Positions 19,540 to 30,255 of a stretch of DNA of 64,000 nt are shown one piece after another. The stretch is from positions 62,001 to 126,000 of the forward strand of contig JAUZTG010000016.1 of NCBI GenBank assembly GCA_030734395.1, read 5' to 3'. Below the pieces are notes generated by a model. The model was not told the DNA's origin and made no database searches. It saw only the letters and a list, made by a program, of their open reading frames with translations. Positions within the stretch are counted from its first letter, which is position 1; the number at the start of each line of letters is the position of its first letter. The position numbers and the translations under genes were made by a program. The DNA is from Sarocladium kiliense. Its lineage: Eukaryota > Ascomycota > Sordariomycetes > Hypocreales > Sarocladiaceae.

Positions 19540-20567
19540 CTTGGTAGGCTGGGACCTTTTAGTGTAAGAACAGTGATGGTGACAGTGATAATAACAGTGA
19601 TAATAACAGTGATAATAACAGTGAAAGTGAAGATAATAGTGACAATAGTAGAGACAGTGATGGTGACAATACGGAATGAGATGGCGACGTCGTAGGAGGA
19701 AGGAGACAAGGCTGATCCAAGAGGAAAGAAAGGCTGCCCATATGGACACATTAAGAGAAAGTAGGATTTATTAGCTTTATTTGGGCAATATGCTTGTCGA
19801 GGATTAGTTTCGAGGTTCGCGAGGTTGGCTTTCCAGATGGAAGCTCATGGATCAAGTCTCGAAGCCAGTATCGTCATCTTGGCTTTACCCCCGCGTCCTA
19901 AGGTTATGCAAGTATGAAAATCGAGATAAAGGCGACCACCAGCGCTGGAGGCTTACTTGTACGCGGATGACTCAACGTGGAACTCATCAACAAGGTGTTC
20001 AGTAAGGGAAGAGTCTTGGAAGTTATTATGCTTGTGTTCCAGATGCTTCACAGTCTGAAATTATTGACGTTGATGATTTTCATACCTTCCCGACTGCAGG
20101 ATGCTGAGGATATATGGAAAGACTTACGGAAATCCCAAGGCACGTCGTCTGGTGGCCGCAACCTGACAACTAATCCTGTCCGTTGGACACGAAGACGAGG
20201 TCAACTTGCATCCTTTCCAAGTACAATATTTGCTCAGTTGCCTTCGCCAAGTCATTGTCCAGTCTACGTATCCTGCTCGCCTTCTCTGCCATGTTATCAG
20301 CACAAGGTTGCCATTAACGACGCATAGTTCGGGTTATGTCCTGACTATCAGAGTTGACGCTGGGCCGGCCCAACGGAATTGAAGGCTTGCAAAAATATTC
20401 ACTTTCACTATCTGGAACTCAACTTACGTCGACGGGCACTTCAGACCTCATCGAACTTCGAAGCGTAGACAAGTCACATAATTTAATGCAGTCATAATAC
20501 GTCTCCAATCGTTTTAATTGAGGTGATGTCTAATTGGCGTCTATCCTGCTCTCTAGCCTGTATATTT
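19540..20567. other. intergenic region with tandem repeat
   Basis: About 1.0 kb. It contains the promoter of the Zn2Cys6 gene on its left, including the 12-bp tandem repeat listed separately, and the 3' flank of the DUF2470 gene on its right. An open frame at 19977-20327 has no supporting features. Confidence 0.5.
19571..19668. repeat. 12-bp tandem repeat upstream of Zn2Cys6 gene
   Basis: Three and a half perfect copies of ACAGTGATAATA start at 19582 and end near 19624. Degenerate copies built on CAGTGATGGTGA and GTGACAATAGTA flank them. The array lies 30-130 bp upstream of the chosen start, in the likely 5' UTR or promoter. Confidence 0.9.
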
Positions 20568-21251
20568 TCAATGGCCCTTGCTCGCCTTCTCCTTCTCCGC
20601 CCTCTTCTCCTCGACAATCGCCTTGGACCTCTTAAACGTGCCGAAGCCTTCAATGAAGCACGATACCTGCCACGTCCACCACAGCTTCGAGAACCGCTCC
20701 ACCCCATACGGCTGCAGTCTCCACATGTCCAGCAGCACAGTCTCGACGGTATGGATTCCCAGGACTGGCAAGACAAGCGACTTGACTAGTCGGATGTAGG
20801 ATGCAGCACCATTGCGTGGCCAGAACTGGTCGAGGAGAGAGTAAACCTTTGTGCCTGGAGCAACGTAGGGTAGGGTGGCGTAGCAGAGGATGTAGAATGC
20901 AACAGCTGAGAAGACTAACGCTTCAGAGTAAAGACGAGGTGGTTGATAGGTGTCAAGAGTGACATCGCTGAGGCCAAGGTGTTTCCTGGCTTCGGCATCC
21001 ATGTCCGCCAGGCGGGTACGAGCATCGGCCCAGGTGCTCAGCGGAGGATCAATTGGCACGGTGTGAGCTTTGCCGTTCCGGGCGGTGATGGTCATGGTTG
21101 TGAGAGTGATTCCCGTTAGAGTAGCCGGAGAAGCCTGGCGCGTGGAGAGAGCCTTGTGATGGCGAAGATAATGTGACAGTTCCAGGCGATGCTGGGAGTT
21201 CATGTGACTAATGATGCGGTTCACGCGTTGTTCGTCAGTTGCTGATGCCAT
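20568..21251 (-). CDS. DUF2470-domain membrane protein
   Basis: A protein of 227 residues from the ATG at 21251 (MASATDEQRVNRIISHMNSQH). An in-frame extension to 21488 exists but is low in coding character. The first 80 residues match the DUF2470 fold: a HMN-x-H motif followed by helices and a strand block LTGITLTTMTITARNGK. DUF2470 also occurs with HugZ-type haem-binding proteins. Two hydrophobic segments follow (about residues 113-133 ALVFSAVAFYILCYATLPYV and 160-180), and the C-terminus is strongly charged (KRAEKEKASK). The fusion of DUF2470 to a two-helix membrane domain is common in fungi, but its function is not known. Mitochondrial or ER membranes are possible locations. Confidence 0.75.
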   Translation of the reverse strand: MASATDEQRVNRIISHMNSQHRLELSHYLRHHKALSTRQASPATLTGITLTTMTITARNGKAHTVPIDPPLSTWADARTRLADMDAEARKHLGLSDVTLDTYQPPRLYSEALVFSAVAFYILCYATLPYVAPGTKVYSLLDQFWPRNGAASYIRLVKSLVLPVLGIHTVETVLLDMWRLQPYGVERFSKLWWTWQVSCFIEGFGTFKRSKAIVEEKRAEKEKASKGH

Positions 21252-21549
21252 TTTGAAAGAGCAGCTTGAGGCTGTGATGCTTGAACGAGTGTGTAAATGA
21301 CCAAATTGAGCCGTCCGATGTGCGAGGGTGGAGGAAGACGGCATCGGAGCTGGGATCACAAGAAAGAAGAAGGGGAGCCTCGGCATCGTGCCACCCCTGT
21401 CCTGAGGGTTAGCGACCTTAGGGTTACGATCTGCCCCATCACTCCTCCCCAACTGACCATGCTCTTCATCTTTTGGCATCACCGACACTTCATCGCTTGA
21501 GTGCGTAATTTTGTTCTCATTCTTTTCTTTTTGCTCAATATGGTATCAT

Positions 21550-23342
21550 TTACGCTAATCTTCCGCGAGGACTCGGCCCTCTCTCGTTGAGCTCACTCTC
21601 CACCACCAATTCATTCCTCACCAATATGCCCTTTGACGGCATCGGTCTGTTCACCAGCTCGAAGGTCTCGCCCACAGCCGCAACCTTCACCTCCGTCGGC
21701 GTCTTGCACCGATACCCGTTCTCTTCATAAGTGTAATCGAAGTCCGGGTGCACACCCAGCTCGATCTGACTCTCGTTCCCGCTGCTGGTAGCCCCGCCAC
21801 CATTCGACTGCGTGGCTACGCTGCCTGTGACTCGGGCACGCGACCCTGTTGAGCGGCTGCTGAATCCGAGCTTGCCGTATCCGCCGCTTTTTGCTGTTGC
21901 CTTGGTGTTGGACCGGCTGGTTGTTCGGAAGCTGGGGATGAAGTGAAGAATGAGGACGCGGAGAGCTGGCAGACAAGCGACAATGACGGAGACAGCGACC
22001 TCCAGGCCGGTCCAAATCAGTGGGTCGACATAATCCCACGTCGGGTTTTGTGTGTGTCCAAAGGCCAGGATGTACGAGAGTCGCGTACATGATGTGGCTA
22101 GCACGAAGATCCCCAAGCTGAACATGAGCATCACGCCCAGCTTCGTCTTCAACCCAATATTCAGCTTCGCCAACCATGGCATTGGTAGCACAATCAGTAC
22201 CAGATCTTGAGCGATACTGAAGCTGCTTGCGACGTACGCCAGGGTATTGATGTCGAGGCACTTGTCCTCCCATTCCTTGGTCAGCCAGCCATCCCAAATT
22301 AGGTGAATCGGTCGGCATTGGAAGATCTGCATGAAGAGGATAACTGCCGTGGGGACGATAACGAAAGCCATGGCCACGTATGCGGCCCAGCGGAAGGCCT
22401 GTGTTGGGAAGATGCGGAGGTAGAAGCAAAGAACGGACACTTTCGTGAGGCAGAGAGTGACGAGGTAGAAGGGTTCGTCGATGTAGAAGACCTGGGTTTC
22501 GGTGGTGAGTCAAGCGTCTTCCTCCCAGGTGGGCGACTGCTAACATCACTTACCTTCAGGCCCCTGATCACTACCTCTGGCTCCACGTACCAGATATCTT
22601 CACCGAAAGCGTACTGGCCGACTAATGTTGCAGTTAGAAACCATAAGACACTGCAAACTGGAACGTGCACTCACCCCATGCGCCGAGAACCAGAAAGACT
22701 GCATACAAGACCTTTGTATCGTGGTTAGTCTCCGGCTTTCTAATACGGTGAGGCCATGATTGGATCAAGACTCACTCCTGCAGCAGTCATTAGGTAGTCG
22801 TCCAGCGCGATCTTCCCTTGCAATCTCCAATTTGTGTACAGTCTCAGCCACGGACAGAAAGCGGCTGGCACCTCGGCAATCAGTGGAAAGAGCAGGACAT
22901 GCTTGCGATTACGTCGTTCAACACCGCATCCATCGCTGACGGATCTCGTCACGTCTGTAACAAGTTCCAAGTCAGTCTATGAGGGGAATTGAGGCGAATT
23001 GCTTCATTCGAGGTGAGTGAGTCAGGCGTACCGAGACTATCAAGTGTTGAGCACTCCTGGAGGATACACTGTTGAGCGGCTTTGAGGAATGCCTCATCGG
23101 CGCACATGCATGCGAAGTCGAGGCCGTTGCAATGCGATTGATCGATGGTCGAAGTGAAGCATTTCAGCTACAGCGAGGCGCATTGTCAGTCAAGCAATCC
23201 CTATGAACGCAGGCAGACTGCAACTCACGCCACACGGCGGCAGATTCTGGAACGCATCAACCAATCCGCCAGTGGAGATCGAAGCCGCGACCAGCGCAGG
23301 CAACGCAGCAGTCAACGCGAGTAGTCTGAAGCCGTGAACCAT
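21550..23342 (-). CDS. CFEM-domain seven-helix receptor, PTH11-like
   Basis: Six exons on the minus strand: 23342-23229, 23167-23032, 22954-22776, 22711-22675, 22621-22554 and 22491-21550. They total 491 residues with every phase matching. Exon 1 gives a signal peptide (MVHGFRLLALTAALPALVAA). Exons 1-3 encode a CFEM domain with the spaced cysteines of PPCG, LKC, SHC, FACMC, QQC, QEC and DGC. From exon 3 on, the protein continues into a fungal rhodopsin-like seven-helix domain (KIALDDYLM, DIWYVEPEVVIRGLK, FYLRIFP, a Cys-rich loop FQCRPIHLIWDG). The C-terminal 120 residues are a cytosolic tail with a Ser/Gly-rich part. Relatives such as Magnaporthe Pth11 sense host surfaces and act through G proteins. 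Ligand and G-protein coupling are inferred from the family only. Confidence 0.88.
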
Positions 23343-25655
23343 CTTCAGGGCCTGTGGTCTCTAGGCCGGGAGATGAATGCGCCAGAACACCACGTCGAGT
23401 ATGGTCTATCGGCAATCCCTTTCCATCCCCTGAGCGATCAGATGAGGGTGCGGGAAAGTCAGTTTATGTAAAGCAGTGCCAGGGCCGCGCCGGTTAACCC
23501 AGCAAACCTTAGGGGGTGGGCGTCTGTGTACGTTGGCTCCATGTGGTGATACCTAGATCCCGGATCTGACCTGGGTCTGATCCACTGAATCCGAGTGCCG
23601 AGTAACAACAAGAAACGCGAGCCTTCCAGACCAGAGCACTCAAGAGGGGATGGACTCTCTGTTGGACACTAATCTGCGACTATCTTACCAACGAGGCCAC
23701 AGAAGTGCGCCCGTGTGAACGGGCCCGTCCGTCTCCCACTAGTGGGGTGTTATCGACTATTTGGATGTATTGATCCGAAGCGACCGGTACAAGTGTGAAG
23801 AGGCCTCTGATCTATTTCCCACATGGTCAGTAGGCGACGAAACTCACGGAGAGGGGCCGTCGCCTGAGATGGATACAGGAGAGATCCAAGCGGCTGGGTT
23901 GGCGAAGAGGAATCCTTGGCTCTGGGTTGTTCCCTGGAGGGTTTGGCTATCGGAATGTAGCCGAGACATGATGATGGTCTGTGCAAAGACAAGGGCCGTC
24001 GCTCAGAGGTCGCCGCCCAAAGCGTGAGCTAGACATGACAAGCCTTCCGAACAAGCTCGGGGTGCACTGTCGGCGGACGATGCTTACTCTTTAGACATTT
24101 GTCATGGTTGGTGGCGGCTGTTGACTCCTGAAGTGGCAAGGCTCGTGGGAGTATCTTGAGTCCCTAGAGGTCCCAGCGTTGGCCATTGCTTTCTTCAGGA
24201 CCGCGCCTGTAACTCTATATGCTGATCTTGGTGGTTTCTATACCGATTCAGCCGGGGTCCGAGATCTCAGATATCGGACATTGCAGGATCGTGAGGAGGC
24301 AACCGTCACCGACAAAAGGATAAACTCATCACACACCGTGCGCAGATTGACGATTGATCACTCTGCGGAAAAACCCTCCCTCCATGCTGGGTTCCAGGAT
24401 TACATGACATCCAACGACAAGGGGTTCAACAGCCATAGTCTCGCTTAGCCCTGCTGCAGCTGATCAGCGCACATCGATGGGGCCTGCAGGGATAGCACAA
24501 AGGGGATGGAAAGAGAGTTTCCCCATCCTGCATCCACGCAAGTCGATCCTTCGGTGCAGCCTTACAGCCACACATTCAGCCTTCACTCTACTACGTTGCT
24601 TCCCCCAACGAACCAAACTGACGAAAAGGCTCCTTCAATAGAATTGAAACGGCCCCCGAGAAACACAGACTATTCATTTGTCTGGTTCCCACTCGCGCCC
24701 ACGGCAACGCGCTAACAGACCTACCACCAGTGTCACTTCGTACAACAACGCCGCGTCGTCGTTAGCGAACGTCCGAGCGCACGCAGCGCTGACGGAGAAT
24801 TTTGGGCGCCGGGCTGAGTCAGTAGGAGGCCGCGCAGGTCCCAGGAGTGCGGGCATGGCGCCGAAGTGGTCGCCGTGTCCTAAGTGGGTTTCTTTGTTGG
24901 ATTTGTACTGGGGGAGTCAGTGGTGAGGATTCGCGCGAGTCGTGTGACAGGTTCGTGACGGACTCGTGACGGGTTCGTGATGGCGGGTGCGTGATGTTTG
25001 ATGGGGACATGCGACGAGTAAGATGATGTAGAGCCTCGAGACTGGTGAGTAGCGGGTTCGATCGCCACTGGTCACCTCCATGGACGGAGAGATCTTGTCG
25101 ACTTTCTTTGCGGTAGCCTTGCACGACTTTCACTCCTTCCAGCTCGCAACGCCAGGTTCATTCAAGAACTACACTTGGAAGCTCGGTATGAGACCATATG
25201 GCTGGTAGCAACAAAAGAGTGCCATTACCTGTGTGACAAAACCCTGGGCATGCCATTACCTTATTTGAGGTCTCGCGTATCGCCCCAAAATCACTAATTC
25301 TGTCAATCACCCGGCGGAATGGTACGAGTGCCTCGGCTTGTGGCTGTTGCTAGTCCCAGCGTGTGCCGTTGCTTAGCCTGCGGAAGGCAGTACCGAGGGC
25401 GTCGTGACCGAGCCGTGTATATATAATCATTGTGCATCCTTCGTCGTGTCGTATGTTTGCCACGGATGTACTCGCATATGTTGAGCATTCCCCACCCCCC
25501 AGAATCATACACATATTCTATAGTCTCTGCAGCAGAATGTATGGATTGAAGGAACTGGTGTGACTGGAGCGACGAGAGCCAGTTTGGACGAAAAGCCTGT
25601 CATTCATGATGGAAGGCGTATGCCTCCCATTCTTCCTCACGATTCATTCAATCGC
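23343..25655. other. long intergenic region, no supported gene
   Basis: About 2.3 kb. It holds the promoter of the CFEM receptor on its left and the 3' flank of the GRE2-like gene on its right. Frames up to 89 codons exist but lack motifs. A small 11-bp tandem repeat lies at 24950-24984. Confidence 0.5.
24950..24984. repeat. 11-bp tandem repeat (GTTCGTGACGG type)
   Basis: Three adjacent near-copies, GTTCGTGACGG, ACTCGTGACGG and GTTCGTGATGG, with a degenerate GTGCGTGATG after them. It is a small local duplication in non-coding DNA. Confidence 0.75.
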
Positions 25656-26759
25656 CTACTGTTCGCGTGCCTGAAGCTCCAAAATCCTCTCAACCGTATC
25701 CTTGACCATCTCATCCATGGTCCTGAAACTGAGATTCAGAGCCTCCGTCGCCTCTGCAGCCTCGATCTTGGGCACCGGAGTCTTGCTATCTGCCTCGCCC
25801 TCCTTCGCCAGCTTCTCAAGCACCGACTTAGGCAAGTCACCTCTATCTGCCTGAGCCTTGATAGACCGTGCCATGGCCGTGTTTGTGAGCGGGAAACCTC
25901 CGATCAGGAACCGCTTGTTCTTCGCTCTGGGTGCCGTGAGAGACTTGACGTGGGCCTCGGCCAAGTCACGAACGTCGATCCAGCTGGGGAACATGGTGGC
26001 GGGTATCTCCTCATTTTTACCATTCCAAAGGCCGTGGAAGATGTCGACAGAGAAGTTAATGCCCTCGGAGATGGGTTTCTTGATGGCTTGGATTGGGGGA
26101 CCGAAGATCAGTGGCGGCAGGAAAACAGTGACGCCGAAGGACGGCTTCTCGGTCTCGACGAACTTCCAGACGGCCAATTCGCTCTCCTTCTTGGAGCTGC
26201 AATAGGAGACGAAGTAGTGATTAGCAGCTCGCCCATCATCCTGGCTTAGGTGGTTCCACGATTCATTTGTCAGGACGCGATCAGCTAGATCGTCACCCAT
26301 GGATAGAGCGTTGATTGAGCCGGTGATAGCAATGTGCTTCAATGACTTGGCGAATTGCTGCGCCGAGTTGAGTAAGGACAATTCACTGGGCAAACCATAT
26401 TAGTTCAGACCCCAACTGATCCGCCGCGATGAAAGGTTCTCATACCCATTCACAGCCGGCAGAAGCCAGTCGCGCTCGTAGTCAGTGTTCTTCTCATCGC
26501 CCACCATGGGACTTGCGACGTGCACGATATAGTCGAAATCGTGTTCTTGGAAGACGGCATCCCAAACTCCCGGAGTAGCGTAGTCGGCAATCTCCACAAA
26601 ATCCAGCTTCCCTTGCCATTCAGGATGCTCGGCCAGGACATCCTCGCCTGCGGAGGCACGTCGGACGCTGCCGGTGACGGTGTGGCCAGCGTCGATGAGT
26701 GCCTTGATCACATGGACGCCGACGAAGGAGTTGGCGCCGGTGACGAGAGTGTGCGGCAT
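25656..26759 (-). CDS. NAD(P)-dependent reductase, GRE2/dihydroflavonol-reductase-like extended SDR
   Basis: Two exons: 26759-26446 and 26385-25656, with a 60-bp intron (GTATGA...CAG) whose removal joins PAVNG to ELSLLNSAQQ. The product is 347 residues, the usual size. The N-terminus holds the Rossmann nucleotide motif TGANSFVGVHV (usual form TGxxGxxG). The second exon has the ITGSINALSMG strand and the catalytic YCSSK tetrad element. FGPPIQ and WIDVRDLAEAHVKSL are typical of the cinnamoyl-CoA/dihydroflavonol reductase and methylglyoxal reductase (Gre2) branch. Members reduce aldehydes or ketones with NADPH in the cytosol. The substrate cannot be deduced. Confidence 0.9.
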
Positions 26760-27473
26760 GGTACTGGAATTTCGGGGAGGTCCTATTTACAATTGATGGT
26801 GCTCTTGTTGAATGACACAGCTGACAGCGGAAGACGCTCTGTCAATTGAAGACTGATATTGGAGGCGATTGCGCTGGCATTTATACCAACCAAATAGCGA
26901 TCTTCGTGTAGCTCATTCAAGAAAGTGCATTCAATGCATCGACAGCGAATCGGAGGCTGCTGAGGTTTAAATACCGTTCTCAATCTCTGTCTGCTGCGAG
27001 GCTTACCAACCTTAGTCACGGCTTTGTGTAGCTTTGGGATGTATAAGCACCCCGCATACGCCACTCGACGCCTCTTAGATTCGTCCCTTCAAAAACATGG
27101 TTCCTTGAGGATGCTTCGGGAATGCCGCCCAGAGTGGTTGGGTCTAGAACGTCGAGAATTGCCCTCTTTTGAGCGTGCACGGCAACTGGATCCGGTGTCA
27201 ACACATCCCTCCTGTACGCCACCTACACCGCCCATCGTTGTCTTCCAATTAGAACTATCAAACGCAAATCACAAGCGGAGCGCCCGAAGGAGCGATCGGT
27301 CTCCCCACTGTATGTCTGTTTTCCCCGAGTCCTTGTATCATCCTAAGGAATGTGATCAAATGCAACGCTTTGATATCTAAGCTGGAAGCGTTTCCACCTT
27401 CATAATCACTGACCTGAAGCGGTAAGTTGCTTGAATAAGTGCTGCTGTCTCACACGACGGACCTCTTTCTACT

Positions 27474-27487
27474 AAAAAAAAAAAAAA
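27474..27487. repeat. 14-base A homopolymer
   Basis: A short A run in non-coding DNA, likely a microsatellite. Confidence 0.85.
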
Positions 27488-28221
27488 CCCCAATTGAACC
27501 TGACCATCAGCGATAGTAATGAGAATTGGGATGTTTGCTTTGAAGATCTGATATACTTAAGGCCAGGTCTTGGCATTCAACACTCTTGGCATATAGATCA
27601 GCCGCGCCGAGTTGGGAAGTAGGCAAAACACTCTCCAGCAATGAGTAACGAAAGCGTGGTCAAAGTCATGATGCAGAGATTGTCGGTCTAACCAGCTTCC
27701 TGATCTATATGATGAGTCGAATGAAGGCATGTCACGTTTAAGCTTAGAATGAGAGTTGTTAATGATACACTAAAGGGTCACTCGTGGGATAGGATCCAGG
27801 CAATGACGTACACATATGCCCGCCTCGTTCTTCACTATTCAATCGATTGTCCCGACCTGCCTGTCTTCTTCTGGCATAAGTGACGTCGGCGGCGCGTCTA
27901 CAGAGTCAAACAGTCACACAAGCGACCCTAGACTAGCACTCTGTATGAAGTAATAGCTACCAACTCACGGGAGCACCGACCAATGACATGCCGTCGTAGC
28001 CGCAGAATTATGCAGATCTCACGCGCCGAGGGTGCTGTCCTACTTCTCCTTTCCGCTTTGGCCTTCGTTCGCCTTGGGAAATCGTAAGCTTGAGGTGAGA
28101 GTACAGCAGTACTAGGTGATAATCGCGATGTCAATGCGATGGCGCCATAGCTATGTGTGATTGCGCCTTGATATAGCCTTGTACTACAGACTCAGTTGTC
28201 TTATGTCGCAACCCTATGATA

Positions 28222-28273
28222 TTTCCACTTCTGGCTGTATTAATCGAAAGATCAAGCCACCTATGAAAGGGCT
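28222..28273 (+). repeat. 52-bp direct repeat, copy 1
   Basis: Runs from TTTCCACTTCTGGCTGTATT to ACCTATGAAAGGGCT. It is matched by copy 2 at 28305-28356 with only a few differences. The distance between copy starts is 83 bp. Confidence 0.9.
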
Positions 28274-28304
28274 AGGTGATCCTTCAGAACGCGTCCTTAT
28301 AATG

Positions 28305-28356
28305 TTTCCGTTTCTGGCTGTATTAATCGAAATAGCAAGCCACCTATGAAAGGGCT
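28305..28356 (+). repeat. 52-bp direct repeat, copy 2
   Basis: Runs from TTTCCGTTTCTGGCTGTATT to ACCTATGAAAGGGCT. The spacer between the copies has no counterpart of similar quality, so this is a duplicated block rather than a longer tandem array. Confidence 0.9.
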
Positions 28357-28712
28357 TGAATCCTTCAACACAACTCCATAGCAATCTCAGCACACATTAT
28401 AATGTAAAACTGACGATCTTTGTACGTTTGATGACCGATGGAGATCCTCAGGATCATCATGATGCGTAGACTCGGCGTCATTGCGCCCATAACCAGCAAC
28501 ATTCTGCTAGACCTCGGGCTTGTATCGTCAGCCTCAGCCTCTTCAGCAACTCCTGAACGTCATGTCCATCGCAAGAAGGAGACCGACTATTGGCTGGTTA
28601 TACAATCGTGCTGAAAACGTCATGTCTCGCTTATGCCACGCATCCCTACTTGGAGAATCGATACAGCAACATCTTCCTATGGTGATACTTAGGTCAAGAG
28701 TGGTGGGCAAAG

Positions 28713-28718
28713 TATAAG
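28713..28718 (+). promoter_or_regulatory. TATA-like element upstream of secreted-protein gene
   Basis: TATAAG lies 135-140 bp before the ATG at 28853, a reasonable distance for a fungal core promoter. This is a sequence match only. Confidence 0.35.
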
Positions 28719-28852
28719 AAGGCCCCGTATGGTTGCCAAATTGATTGTGAATTCCCATCAGCCCCAGCAACTACTCCCATCATACACAGCCAGTGCAAGC
28801 AGAGCCAAAGGCCAATTTCAGTCCTCTTAGACACACGTCCTTCATATCCAAA

Positions 28853-29525
28853 ATGATCACCACCGCCATCCTTTTAGGCGCCACCATTGCTGTGGCCTCG
28901 ACCTTACCCGCAGTTCCCCAAACTCGTTCTATTGGCAAACGATGGGAAGATGGAGTTGACTGCACCACCGATCTTGTTGACAGAAGCACTCCCGGTTTGC
29001 TCTTCGCTGTTGCCAGTGACGGTACCGCCGTGTACTGCGATGAGATCCACGAGGTGTCTACCGAAGGCTGGTATGAACATTCCACCAACTTCCCAGCAAG
29101 TTCGAGATCAAGAGAAACTGACGAAACAATCAAGGGGTGCAACTTGCTACGTAACGGTTGGCAATGATAAGCTTGGAGATGTAGTCAAATGTCCCGCCGA
29201 CCCTGCTCCCAGCAAGAACCCGGACGGAACCGACGCGGAGATCATCTCCGACGGCCTCATCAAGTCGTGGTGCGATAGCACAGCAGGTGGCCTCGCTTAC
29301 ACCTTCGCGAACCAGGTCGGCTGCCTCATCTACGGCTACTATGAGGCCAATGGCGACCCCGTTAAGGAAAATGAAGAAGGCGCAATTGCTGTCTGCAATG
29401 CCATTTTTGCTGCCGCCTGCACGTTCTTCGTGAACGTTGCTCCGGCGATCTATGAGGGGAGGTTGAGCGAATGCGTTGACCCTCCGGGCTCTACTCTCTG
29501 CTCTTTCGCTGGTCCTGACAAGTAA
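28853..29525 (+). CDS. cysteine-rich secreted protein, effector candidate
   Basis: The gene starts at 28853 with a clear signal peptide (MITTAILLGATIAVASTLPA), followed by a possible propeptide ending in a Lys-Arg site (RSIGKR). The first frame ends shortly after the second cysteine, and the reading continues in another frame. Removing 29054-29096 (GTGTCT...CCCAG, only 43 bp) joins the two and gives 209 residues. That intron is at the short limit for fungi, so a frameshift is the alternative. The mature part has ten cysteines (for example TCYV, VKCPA, SWCDS, VGCLIYG, AVCNA, AACTF, SECVD, TLCSF), enough for five disulfides, and a Gly/Ala-rich hydrophobic central helix. I do not recognise a named family. 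Secretion is likely; a role in host or microbe interaction is speculation. Confidence 0.7.
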
Positions 29526-30255
29526 TCTCTCCGAGAGGGCACAAGAATTGGTTCGGGGGACGAACTCGGTTCTACTATCATCGTGTGAAAGGAGTGGAAG
29601 GCCATTTCTGTGTTCTGGGGTCTCCTAAGTATTTTCAATACAATATGTATGCAACCCTTCAATAGGCATCTCGCCTTCCCTCTTCCATTCGTACACCAAG
29701 TGATACGGCTTTAACAATAGCAAGTAATGTTTCCAAGTCTAGCTAGTCGGGCAGCTCTTAGTACTGTATCGACCCTATTGGAAGTAGTATTGAAAGTCAA
29801 GGTATAATAAGATCTACAGATATATATGCTTGTATGCGTTCGTCCTAGGGCCTTATCTAATGGTGTAATGTATCCAAGTAAAGCATATCATTGCCAGGAG
29901 CATAATTGCTAACATGGCACTTGTTGATCCTTGATGCAGCGCTGAAATGAGAAGTATGACAGTAGCAACATCGCCCCACCCTCGCACGCCATCAGCTTCA
30001 CACATGCAAGCCAAGGAACTCCATGACATGGATGTGTGATTGTTTCTGACCTTTCTTAGGACTTTCAAGAGGTGTTTGATCGGCCTTTTCAATGAACTAG
30101 GGTCTTGGACATTGACATCAGCCCGATACCGGCCCCTGATAACCACCTTCGGTCATGTTCCAGGTTCAGTAGTCGACCTCTTCTTACAACCTCTGCGCTC
30201 AGTTACCATCTTCCTGTTCTTCAGGATACAACTGGCCTCGATAGAGACATTCACA
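29526..30255. promoter_or_regulatory. promoter side of the ornithine-cyclodeaminase-like gene
   Basis: About 730 bp between two genes on the same strand. An upstream in-frame extension of the next gene (from 30040) crosses pyrimidine-rich 5' UTR-like sequence and was not used. No TATA box stands out. Confidence 0.4.

Larger units (their letters stand above)
26760..28852. other. long intergenic region, no supported gene
   Basis: About 2.1 kb with no motif-bearing frame. Contains a 14-base A run (27474-27487), two 52-bp direct repeats (listed separately) and the promoter of the secreted-protein gene at 28853. Base composition is more AT-rich than in the flanking genes. Confidence 0.5.

Noticed and set aside
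19539..19749. N-terminal extension of the Zn2Cys6 protein through the tandem repeat
   Set aside because: It would encode mostly His, Tyr and Cys from a simple repeat; the ATG at 19539 gives a normal protein start.
25040..25075. GGGTTCGATCGCC string resembling a tRNA T-arm
   Set aside because: No matching acceptor stem, D-arm or anticodon arm could be placed around it.
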